In this document: positions 15,275 to 21,812 of the stretch, piece after piece
Numbering within the stretch: position 1 is the stretch's first letter
Layout of the letters: each line of letters starts with the position of its first letter
Source: a virus
Length of the DNA: 21,812 nt
Reading direction: 5' to 3' (one strand)
Virus record (IMG/VR): IMGVR_UViG_3300023178_000302
Span: 1 to 21,812 of that record
Notes under the pieces: generated by a model
What the model saw: only the letters and a program-made list of their open reading frames with translations
What the model was told of the DNA's origin: nothing
Database searches by the model: none
Position numbers and translations under genes: made by a program

Positions 15275-16273
15275 ATGAACGATAACAAAGATCAAGATCA
15301 AGAAATTGAAAAAATACTTGAATCTAAAGAAGCTTCCCCTGAATTTCAAGAAGCTACAATAGTTGAAGAATCAACTGTGGAGGATCCAGTATTAGAGTCT
15401 ATTACTAATGCAGGATTAGGATCTGTAAATATGGATAGATTCGGCAGAGAAAGGGCTGCTCCCTCAGATTTACACCTGGGCTGGATGGAACTAGATATAG
15501 ATTCATTACCATCACGGGGTATGTTTTACCCAACAGACACTGTCATAAAAATAAGAGCAGCTAAAGCCGCAGAAATTAGACACTTCTCCACTTTGGATGA
15601 AACTAATTTTATAGACATGGAAGAAAAGTTAAATTCTATCATAGAGTCATGTACTATGGTAAATACGCCTTCTAAGAGAATGTCATATAAGGACATTTGT
15701 GAAGAAGATAGAATTGTGCTTCTTTTAAAGATAAGAGATTTGACTTTCCCTGAACCAGAAAACAAAATAGTTTTTAATGCTAAATCAGAAAACGGTTCAA
15801 AATTAGAAATAGATCTATCTACTGATTATTTAGTTCCAAGTGAAATACCGAGCGAAATAAGAAGATATTATGACGAAGATGATAGAACATTTGTTATTCA
15901 AACAAAATCAGCAGGTACTGTTTACATGAAACCGCCTAGCATTGGAGTTATGCAAGAGGTTACTAAATATCTAAAAGATAGAAAAGAAAACGATCAAGAA
16001 ATTGATCAGGCATTTATTCAAGTTCTTCCATATATAGTTAGTGATTGGAGAGGACTAAACGCTAAAAAGATATTTGAACTAGAAATAGAACATAAGCGTT
16101 GGAGTGAAAAGAAGTTTATGGTTATTTATAGACTTGCTGAAAAAATGAAAATAGGTGTAAGCACCACACTTGAAAAAGAAATAGATGGAGAGGTTTTCAA
16201 GGCCCCTCTTGAATTCCCAGGTGGCATCAAAAGTCTTTTCATTATTTCAGATCTCTCTGGAGAACTACTTTAA
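15275..16273 (+). CDS. Baseplate/tail-assembly protein, T4 gp26-like family (tail chaperone candidate)
   Basis: 332 residues in the zero frame. The N-terminal ~60 residues are acidic and disordered. The core begins at LPSRGMFYPTDTVIKIRAAKA (near 88-107), a motif typical of the T4 baseplate-protein family (gp26-like, Pfam T4_baseplate as I recall it), followed by a helical EEKLNSIIESC region, an EIRRYYDEDDRTF segment and a VLPYIVSDWRGLN helix. The C-terminus is PLEFPGGIKSLFIISDLSGELL. The stop TAA at 16271-16273 lies inside an overlapping second frame and directly follows CTT, forming a site like the prfB +1 frameshift. It sits two genes after gp19 and just before the tape measure gene, exactly where tail-assembly chaperones are encoded. 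It probably acts with the tape measure in baseplate and tail initiation. Confidence 0.85.
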   Translation: MNDNKDQDQEIEKILESKEASPEFQEATIVEESTVEDPVLESITNAGLGSVNMDRFGRERAAPSDLHLGWMELDIDSLPSRGMFYPTDTVIKIRAAKAAEIRHFSTLDETNFIDMEEKLNSIIESCTMVNTPSKRMSYKDICEEDRIVLLLKIRDLTFPEPENKIVFNAKSENGSKLEIDLSTDYLVPSEIPSEIRRYYDEDDRTFVIQTKSAGTVYMKPPSIGVMQEVTKYLKDRKENDQEIDQAFIQVLPYIVSDWRGLNAKKIFELEIEHKRWSEKKFMVIYRLAEKMKIGVSTTLEKEIDGEVFKAPLEFPGGIKSLFIISDLSGELL

Positions 16274-16514
16274 GACTAAGTTCTACCTGGCATTACACCT
16301 CAGACTTCAGCCTTCTGAGATAGAAAATTTAGAGTATTATGAGTATTACTACTATGTAAAGAATCTAAGTGAACATCTTAAAGAGCAGAATAATAAAAAT
16401 AAGGAACAACAAGAACAGGCTGACACACAATATAATAAATATAGTCAGCCTAAGATGCCTAAGTTCCAAGCTCCAAAAATGAGTACACCAAGCATAAAGC
16501 TACCCAAATTATAA
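16185..16514 (+). CDS. Overlapping frame; C-terminal extension of the tail-assembly protein, probably read by +1 frameshift
   Basis: This frame opens right after a TAG at 16182-16184 and ends with TAA at 16512-16514. Only the part after 16272 (80 codons) looks protein-like: KTKFYLALHLRLQPSEIENL, an aromatic EYYEYYYYVKNLSEHLKEQ helix, a Gln/Asn/Lys-rich stretch and a Pro/Lys repeat tail (KMPKF, KMSTP, KLPKL). A 'P.EI..L.Y.E...Y...L.E' helical motif is typical of the T-type extensions of phage tail chaperones. There is no convincing start codon near 16272, so either a +1 shift from the 332-residue protein gives a 412-residue product, or it initiates at ATG 16185 or a GTG at 16221. The region 16185-16270 in this frame overlaps the better-conserved upstream gene and is probably not translated. 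The stop lies in the loop of the following terminator. Confidence 0.65.
   Translation: MERFSRPLLNSQVASKVFSLFQISLENYFKTKFYLALHLRLQPSEIENLEYYEYYYYVKNLSEHLKEQNNKNKEQQEQADTQYNKYSQPKMPKFQAPKMSTPSIKLPKL
16259..16274 (+). promoter_or_regulatory. Candidate programmed +1 frameshift site (prfB-like)
   Basis: GGAGA (16259-16263), a 4-base spacer, then CTT TAA G with CTT in the zero frame at 16268-16270 and the stop TAA at 16271-16273. The prfB site of bacteria is a Shine-Dalgarno-like AGGGGG, 3 bases, then CUU UGA: tRNA-Leu slips from CUU to UUU while the stop is decoded slowly. Slipping here moves to AAG at 16272, the frame of the downstream extension. Confidence 0.6.
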
Positions 16515-16533
16515 GGGTAGCTTTATGTTTTTT
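16493..16533 (+). terminator. Strong Rho-independent terminator before the tape measure gene
   Basis: A perfect 13-bp stem, CATAAAGCTACCC (16493-16505) with its complement at 16515-16527, a 9-base loop (16506-16514) and a TTTTTT run (16528-16533). The left arm lies in the coding end of the extension frame and the loop contains its stop codon. It should separate the tail-assembly transcript from the tape measure transcript. Confidence 0.92.
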
Positions 16534-16550
16534 AATCTTAGAGTATATGA

Positions 16551-16558
16551 ATATATAA
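16551..16558 (+). promoter_or_regulatory. Variant late-promoter-like motif before the tape measure gene
   Basis: ATATATAA preceded by GA (GAATATATAAG), one base different in phasing from the GATATATA octamer, 37 bases before the TTG start and 18 bases after the terminator U-run. Its position fits the pattern of the six exact motifs. Confidence 0.45.
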
Positions 16559-16587
16559 GTATGTGCTAAAAAACATTTGTTTAAGAG

Positions 16588-19500
16588 TTGAGCGTATTTA
16601 AATCAGCATTTGAAAAGCTAAGTACAGATAATCTTATAAAAATAGAGGATAATACCCGTCGTTCTGCAGAGGCAGTAACTTCTGGGGGTAGTCTATTTAA
16701 AAAGATAGAGAGTATAGCTACGTCTATTGAGAAAATAGAAAAAGGGGCTGGAAAAATGGATGTAAAAACTGCATTGGCAGTTAGAATTGTCTCGCCTGCT
16801 ATAGAAACAATTGGTTTAGGATTAGGATTTGTTGTAGAGGCCTTAAATAGCATGGAAGATTCTCCAGAAGATGCTGAGGCTAAATTTAAAGTGCTTATAA
16901 ATGGCTTAGTTGATTTAGGTGATGTAGGAAAGGCTCTATTTAATTTAGCTAAATATTTAGTGCTTTCTATTCCGTTGTTAATACTTACAACGGCTGCAGC
17001 GCCTATAATAATAGGAGGCCTTTGGGTTTTATTTAGTGGATTACAGAAAATATCTCAAGCTATAGATAATGAATCAATAGAAAAATTAGGAGAATTAGAT
17101 GGTATAGGGTCAACGCTTTTATCGCTTGTCGGTAATATGGCTTTAATTAGCATTTTAATTATTCCGGTTTTAGCTACTGTTCCTATTATTGTAGGTACAT
17201 TATGGCTTTTACTTAAAGGGTTACAAAAGGTTGCTAGCCTCATAGATGAAGAAACTATTGAAAAGCTTTCTAAATTAGATGACGTAGGTAAAAGTATTTT
17301 AATTTTTGCAGGTAGTTTAGCTCTAATTAATTTTATAGCTATTCCAGCCATGTTGGGTTTATTAGCGGCCGGAGTTTTAATACTTGGAGTAGGAGCTATT
17401 CTTAAATTAATGGAAAAGTTTGATTTAGGTATAGATAAATTGACAGAATTTGGAGAATCATTAAAGATTTTTGCATTGGGTTTATTATACTTAGGCGGTA
17501 CATTAGCTTTAGTTGGTTTAGCAGCTCCTTTAATATTTACAGGTTTAATGGTGTCTGTAGTTGTAATAGGAGGTATAGGCCTTGTAATGAAAATATTAGA
17601 AAGCACGGGTCTTATTGAATCTATAGATAGTGCAGCGGAGGCACTAGAAAAAACGGCTAAGGCTTTATTTATGCTAGGTGGTACGCTAGTATTAATAGGC
17701 ATGTTTGCTAAACCAGCTTTTTATGGCTTAGCTGTTTCAATGGGAATTATAATTGCTATAGGAGGCGCATTTTATCTTCTCGATAAGATGAATGTAGAAA
17801 GATCTATGACAAAAATTTCTATTGCACTATTAGACGTAAGTATAGCCATTTTAGCATTAGGTTTGACAATTGCTTTATTGGGAACCATGTCGGGTTATAT
17901 ATTACCGGGTATTGGTGTTGTATCATTAATGGTTCTTTTAGTAGGCGGAGTATTTTATGCATTAGACAAGATGAATGTTGAAAGGTCTATGATAAAGATA
18001 TCGGGGGCCTTAGCTATCGCAGGCTTAGGCATTTTAGCAATTTCATTTGCGTTTTATTTAGCAGATAGAATTTTACCCAATTATGAAAACGTATTAATAT
18101 TATTAGGTCTAATTTCAGCTGTAGGTTTAGTATTTTATATTGCAGGTCTAGCCTTCACGCAAATACTTAAAGGTGCATTTGTAATGGGTGTTGCTGGTTT
18201 AGCTTTAATATTATTAGGCTATGGATTAAAAGCAATAACTAGCTCCGTACCTGATTTAATGACAGGGCTTGGAGTAATAGCTTTGATTATAGGAGTCGGA
18301 GCAGCGTTTGCTTTAGCGGGGCTTGTTGCTGTTAATATTATACTTGGTTCAGCTGCTATGGCCTTAGCTGGAATTTCTATGTTAGTTCTTAGTGTAGGCG
18401 TAACCGGTATGGTATCGGCCATGAGTGGAGAAATCACTTTAGAAAAAATAGGCCTTATGGCTGCTTTAATCGTAGGCGTCGGGGCTGCATATGCTCTAGC
18501 TGGATTTGCCGCTGCTAATATTATACTTGGTTCAGCTGCTATGACAGCAGCAGGAATTTCGCTTCTTGTCCTTGGTGGCGGAATTGCAATTATAACAATG
18601 GCAACTAAAGGATTAACATTAGAACAAGCAGGTATTATAGGAGCTATAATTTTAGGGGTAGGAGCATCCTTTGCCGCTGCCGGAATAGCTTCTCCTCTTA
18701 TATTACTTGGATCTGCAGCTATGCTTGTTGCTGCAGTTGCTCTTGTAACTTTAACCGGTGCAATAGCAGTTCTTAATACAATAGGATTTGCAGAATTAAC
18801 ATCTAAAAACGGAATCTTTGGAGACTCGGGTCAAGTAACATCAGGATTTTTAGGAATCGGTGCCGGCAGACCTAAGACTAATTTAGAAGTGATGATGGAA
18901 GCAGTTGCTAATTCATTTATGTTAAATCCTATTTCTATAGCAGCTATGTATGCGGGTGCTCCGGCTTTAATTATGGCGGCGGTTGCTTTAACTTCAATTG
19001 CGTTTGGTGTTAAACAATTTCAAAAAATAGCTAGAGAGGCAGATCTATCCACGTTGGGCGCAAATGTAAACGAAATAGTTAATTCTTTATCAACAACATT
19101 TGCAAATATAGGCCAAACATACCCAGGAGGAAGGAAAAGTCTATTTAATAGAGTATTTGGCGGTGGAGGCCAATCGGTAGTTGCTGATGGTATATCGTCG
19201 GTAATGGGAATGGGCTCTGCTTTAACGGGCATAGCAAGAGGTGTTCAAGCTATGGCTAATTTAAAGTTTCCTACTAAATGGGATAAAGAAGGAAATCCTA
19301 TAGCATTTGAAAAATTAGATAAAGATGCAGCTAAAAGAGTATTAGAGAATACTCAAATGTTAGTTCGAGGTTTAGCAGAGCCCTTTGCATTAATAGGAAG
19401 GGGACTTGAAATAACACTAGACGATGGTTCTAAAGTTACTGTTGGTGGCGGAGGTAGAAAAGGTTTATTTCAAAGAATATTTACTGGCGGAGGAGGTTCT

Positions 19501-21741
19501 CCTGTGGCTGATGGTATATCAGCTGTTATGGGAATGGGTGAAGCTTTAACTGGTATTGCTCAAGGAACTCAAGCAATGGCTGATTTAAAGTTCCCTACTG
19601 GATTCGGAGCAGATGGTAAGCCAACTGGATATCAAACCATAGATTTAACTACAGCTATACCTAAATTAATAGAAAACACCAAATCAATTGTGGTAGGTAT
19701 GTCGTCTGTATTCGGAGACATTGGTGCTGATGCAGATAAACAAAGATCTTGGTTTTTTGGTAAAAGTAATACAGAAAAAGGTATAAAGATAGTTCAAGGA
19801 TTTGCAGAACCCGTAAAGAGTTTAGCAGAGACAGTAAAGATATTTTCAGAAATGGAAGTAGAAGTATTTTCAAAAGTTCCTGAAAATTTTAGAAAGATAG
19901 TTACTGGTCTTACTAATGTATTTGGAGACATAGGTAAAGATCCAGATGCAGAAAGATCTTGGTGGTTTGGAAAATCCAATATAGAAAAAGGTGTAAAAAT
20001 TGTAAAAAAGATAGCAGATCCAGCTAAAGATATTGCTGATGTAGTAAAGGCCTTAACGGGAGAAGGAGTTGGTGATTTTAAGGCAAACATAAAAAACATT
20101 ATAGCTGGACTTAATGAATTTGCAGCAATTAATCTTGAAACTTTAACTGCATTTAATTTAGCTAGTTCTGCTTTAGGGTCAAGTAGTACTTCAACTATGA
20201 TATCTAATTTAGATAAATTAGGAAACACGGCGCCGACCCTTAAAGGTCTAGGAAAAGTAATAGATGAAATATCAGCCTCATTATTAAAAATGAGCAAAAT
20301 CCCTCCTGGAAATCTAAAACATTATTCTGAACCTATTGCCTTTTTAGCTAAAACTGCGCCTATTGTTGCTCGCCCAATAACTCAAATAGCAGATGCTTTA
20401 GTTAGAATAGGAAATATACCAAATCAAGCGTTAATTCTTTCTAGGGCGTTTATTCTTTCTATTGCTGAAAATAGCTTTGATAAGCAAGCTACAGACTTAA
20501 CTGTAATTGCTAATGCTTTTGAAAAAATGGCTAAAAGTACACCTATTATTGCTGGGCCAATAACCATAATAGCTAACGCTATTGTCAGAATAGGAAATAC
20601 GCCGATTGATGCTTTAACGGCTTCTAAAGACTTTATGATGGCGCTTATTTCAAGCTCACTTTCTTTACAAGCAGAATCTATGACAATTATAGCAGCTGCT
20701 TTTGAAAGTATGGCTAGAAGCACACCTATTATTGCTGGGCCAATAGCCGTAATAGCTAACGCTATTGTCAGAATAGGAAATACGCCGATTGATGCTTTAA
20801 TGGCTTCTAAAGACTTTATGATGACGCTTATTTCAAGCCCGCTTTCTTTACAAGCAGAATCTATGACAATTATAGCAACTGCTTTTGAAAAAATGGCTAG
20901 AAGTACACCTATTATTGCTGAGCCAATAACCGTAATAGCTAACGCTATTGTCAGAATAGGAAATACGCCGATTAATGCTTTAATGGCGTCTAAAGACTTT
21001 ATGATGTCGCTTATTTCAAGCCCACTTTCTTTACAAGCCGAATCTATGACAATTATAGCGGCTGCTTTTGAAAGTATGGCAACTGGCTTTTTTACAGCGG
21101 ATAAGTATAAAGGCGTTATGGCCTTATTGAATACTTTAGATAAGACTGCAAATGGAGTAAATTTAGCGTCAGTCGGTTTAAAAAGTATTGCATCTTCAGC
21201 TTTAAAAATATCTAATGTAAATATAGAAGGAGTAAACACATTTAGAGAAATGGCTTGGCATTTAAATAGAAGTGCCTTTGGAAGACAAGCTCAATCTATA
21301 GAGAAGATAGCAAATTCATATAAAGTTATATCTGATGCCAGTAAAGATATGGATAAAGAGTCCATAAGAGTAACTACTGAAATGTTTGAAGCGCTAGCAT
21401 ATCTTTCTAGCAAAGGCAAAGATAACGCTATAGAACAGCTTGGAGAAGAATTAGTTAATGCTATAACTAGACTAGCTCAAATGATAGCAGACTTTGAAGG
21501 TACAGTTAATGCTCAAAATGAAGGAAGTAAAACAGTACAAGAATCAGTAGCACGTGCAGTTGACGGACTTACCGATGCAGTTGGTTTAGCACCTAAATCT
21601 AAATCAAGTTCAACTAATTCAGGTTCAAGTTCTTCATCATCTTCGAGCGATGTTATACAAGACCTAATAGACTTATTCCAAAATGGATCTGCTAGAGTTG
21701 TTATAACTGATCTTGAGCAAGCTGCAGCCGCTAAAATTTGA
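16588..21741 (+). CDS. Tape measure protein (very large, repeat-rich)
   Basis: 1717 residues starting at TTG 16588. An in-frame stop at 16582 rules out an upstream start, and the next ATG (16756) would remove 56 well-formed residues. It begins with an amphipathic helical segment, then residues about 60-830 form a long series of hydrophobic helices with repeated blocks (e.g. NIILGSAAM twice, DKMNVERSM twice). Gly-rich repeats follow near 845-1000, paired FGDIG...W(F/W)FGKSN repeats at 1041 and 1111, then a tandem 61-residue array (about 1257-1500). A Ser-rich linker (near 1670-1690) precedes the last helix. Length, hydrophobic repeats, helical content and position after the tail chaperone identify it. 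T4 gp29 has 590 residues; by the rough 0.15 nm per residue rule this would suggest a tail of up to about 250 nm. It also exits into the host membrane during infection in related phages. Confidence 0.9.
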   Translation: MSVFKSAFEKLSTDNLIKIEDNTRRSAEAVTSGGSLFKKIESIATSIEKIEKGAGKMDVKTALAVRIVSPAIETIGLGLGFVVEALNSMEDSPEDAEAKFKVLINGLVDLGDVGKALFNLAKYLVLSIPLLILTTAAAPIIIGGLWVLFSGLQKISQAIDNESIEKLGELDGIGSTLLSLVGNMALISILIIPVLATVPIIVGTLWLLLKGLQKVASLIDEETIEKLSKLDDVGKSILIFAGSLALINFIAIPAMLGLLAAGVLILGVGAILKLMEKFDLGIDKLTEFGESLKIFALGLLYLGGTLALVGLAAPLIFTGLMVSVVVIGGIGLVMKILESTGLIESIDSAAEALEKTAKALFMLGGTLVLIGMFAKPAFYGLAVSMGIIIAIGGAFYLLDKMNVERSMTKISIALLDVSIAILALGLTIALLGTMSGYILPGIGVVSLMVLLVGGVFYALDKMNVERSMIKISGALAIAGLGILAISFAFYLADRILPNYENVLILLGLISAVGLVFYIAGLAFTQILKGAFVMGVAGLALILLGYGLKAITSSVPDLMTGLGVIALIIGVGAAFALAGLVAVNIILGSAAMALAGISMLVLSVGVTGMVSAMSGEITLEKIGLMAALIVGVGAAYALAGFAAANIILGSAAMTAAGISLLVLGGGIAIITMATKGLTLEQAGIIGAIILGVGASFAAAGIASPLILLGSAAMLVAAVALVTLTGAIAVLNTIGFAELTSKNGIFGDSGQVTSGFLGIGAGRPKTNLEVMMEAVANSFMLNPISIAAMYAGAPALIMAAVALTSIAFGVKQFQKIAREADLSTLGANVNEIVNSLSTTFANIGQTYPGGRKSLFNRVFGGGGQSVVADGISSVMGMGSALTGIARGVQAMANLKFPTKWDKEGNPIAFEKLDKDAAKRVLENTQMLVRGLAEPFALIGRGLEITLDDGSKVTVGGGGRKGLFQRIFTGGGGSPVADGISAVMGMGEALTGIAQGTQAMADLKFPTGFGADGKPTGYQTIDLTTAIPKLIENTKSIVVGMSSVFGDIGADADKQRSWFFGKSNTEKGIKIVQGFAEPVKSLAETVKIFSEMEVEVFSKVPENFRKIVTGLTNVFGDIGKDPDAERSWWFGKSNIEKGVKIVKKIADPAKDIADVVKALTGEGVGDFKANIKNIIAGLNEFAAINLETLTAFNLASSALGSSSTSTMISNLDKLGNTAPTLKGLGKVIDEISASLLKMSKIPPGNLKHYSEPIAFLAKTAPIVARPITQIADALVRIGNIPNQALILSRAFILSIAENSFDKQATDLTVIANAFEKMAKSTPIIAGPITIIANAIVRIGNTPIDALTASKDFMMALISSSLSLQAESMTIIAAAFESMARSTPIIAGPIAVIANAIVRIGNTPIDALMASKDFMMTLISSPLSLQAESMTIIATAFEKMARSTPIIAEPITVIANAIVRIGNTPINALMASKDFMMSLISSPLSLQAESMTIIAAAFESMATGFFTADKYKGVMALLNTLDKTANGVNLASVGLKSIASSALKISNVNIEGVNTFREMAWHLNRSAFGRQAQSIEKIANSYKVISDASKDMDKESIRVTTEMFEALAYLSSKGKDNAIEQLGEELVNAITRLAQMIADFEGTVNAQNEGSKTVQESVARAVDGLTDAVGLAPKSKSSSTNSGSSSSSSSSDVIQDLIDLFQNGSARVVITDLEQAAAAKI
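19126..19599 (+). repeat. Internal duplication in the tape measure gene (108-codon spacing)
   Basis: Residues from about 847 (GGRKSLFNRVFGGGGQS) recur 108 codons later from about 955 (GGRKGLFQRIFTGGGGS). Both copies continue VADGIS.VMGMG.ALTGIA and end LKFPT. Copies span about 19126-19275 and 19450-19599. The copies have diverged at DNA level, so this duplication is older than the array downstream. Confidence 0.8.
19672..20010 (+). repeat. Internal duplication in the tape measure gene (70-codon spacing)
   Basis: VFGDIGADADKQRSWFFGKS (from residue 1041) recurs as VFGDIGKDPDAERSWWFGKS (from residue 1111), both followed by EKG.KIV and a helical AEPVKSLAE or ADPAKDIAD segment. The spacing is 210 bases. 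Confidence 0.8.
20356..21080 (+). repeat. Tandem array of 183-base (61-codon) repeats in the tape measure gene
   Basis: Units begin at 20356, 20539, 20722 and 20905, exactly 183 bases apart. The last three are almost identical in DNA and protein (TPIIAGPIT.IANAIVRIGN ... DFMM.LISS.LSLQAESMTII); units 2 and 3 differ at 7 of 61 residues. The first unit is diverged (APIVARPITQIADALVRIGN). Weaker relatives are visible before (near 20230) and after (near 21125), so the array looks freshly expanded inside an older one. Confidence 0.93.
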
Positions 21742-21750
21742 AACATGATT

Positions 21751-21778
21751 AAAGAACACTATATAAGATATGTTCTTT
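21751..21778 (+). other. Inverted repeat between the tape measure gene and the tRNA gene
   Basis: AAAGAACA (21751-21758) is perfectly complementary to TGTTCTTT (21771-21778), with a 12-base loop containing TATATAAG. No U-run follows directly, so this is not a classical terminator. The loop resembles the late motif, and the stem could aid tRNA processing or weak termination. Confidence 0.45.
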
Positions 21779-21784
21779 GAAAAT

Positions 21785-21812
21785 GCGGGCGTGGCGGAAT
21801 TGGTAGACGCGC
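21785..21812 (+). tRNA. tRNA-Leu, 5' part (cut by the window end)
   Basis: The last 28 bases begin GCGGGCGTGGCGGAATTGGT and continue AGACGCGC. This is the acceptor 5' strand and the D-arm of a bacterial class II tRNA-Leu: E. coli tRNA-Leu has the same GTGGCGGAATTGGTAGACGC core. The anticodon, variable arm and 3' end lie beyond the window, so the codon read is unknown. Phage tRNA genes often cluster, and leucine TTA-rich, AT-rich genomes may benefit from one. Confidence 0.9.

Noticed and set aside
16185-16273. A -1 frameshift into the overlapping frame
   Set aside because: The second frame is +1 (or -2) relative to the first gene, so a lambda-type -1 slip cannot reach it. A Mu-type -2 slip is possible, but no slippery heptamer is evident next to the stop.
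17055-17702. Reverse-strand open frame of 215 codons
   Set aside because: Antisense to the hydrophobic part of the tape measure gene; composition is a mirror of that gene.
19794-20297. Reverse-strand open frame of 167 codons
   Set aside because: Antisense shadow of the tape measure gene, with no start context or domain.
20356-21080. CRISPR array
   Set aside because: The 183-base repeats are contiguous, in-frame coding sequence without spacers.
20424-21239. Long reverse-strand open frame of 271 codons
   Set aside because: It is antisense to the tape measure repeats and open only because the repeats lack reverse-frame stops; its protein is low-complexity Ile/Ala/Lys.

Overview
The window is part of the genome of a large, strictly lytic, T4-like contractile-tailed phage. 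The call rests on hallmark genes readable from the protein sequences: the C-terminal end of the major capsid protein (gp23 type), clamp-loader ATPase gp44, the T4 RNase H/FEN-like nuclease, small and large terminase (gp16, gp17), tail sheath gp18, tail tube gp19, a gp26-type baseplate/tail-assembly protein and a very large tape measure protein. The DNA is AT-rich. Almost no gene has a Shine-Dalgarno sequence; starts instead sit in an A/T-rich context, often ending in 'atATG'. That habit is known from Bacteroidota and their phages, so a Bacteroidota (e.g. flavobacterial) host is the best guess, but it is an inference.

Layout: (1) 1-545, end of the capsid gene, a strong terminator and a late-promoter-like motif. 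(2) 546-2285, a long acidic coiled-coil protein that may be a head-core component. (3) 2289-2795, a lone reverse-strand gene of unknown function, divergent from the next block. (4) 2856-6382, a replication block with gp44, RNase H, a 52-residue small protein and two unrecognised proteins. (5) 6409-14964, a late block: a duplicated small membrane protein, a gp14-like neck protein with extra domains, gp16, gp17, gp18 and gp19, in the same order as T4 14-16-17-18-19. (6) 15044-16514, a ribbon-helix-helix protein and a tail-assembly gene whose 3' end overlaps a second frame, then a strong terminator. (7) 16588-21741, a 1717-residue tape measure protein with tandem repeats. (8) 21785 to the window end, the 5' part of a tRNA-Leu gene. 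No stretch longer than 300 bases lacks a gene.

Two regulatory signals stand out. The octamer GATATATA lies 25-36 bases upstream of six start codons, all in the structural or packaging blocks, and is absent before the replication genes; it is a good candidate for this phage's late promoter, comparable to the T4 TATAAATA element. The tail-assembly gene ends in an mRNA site CUU UAA preceded by GGAGA, closely resembling the +1 frameshift site of bacterial prfB. Slipping there would add 80 residues from the overlapping frame, just upstream of the tape measure gene, where other phages (usually by -1 slips) make a G/GT chaperone pair.
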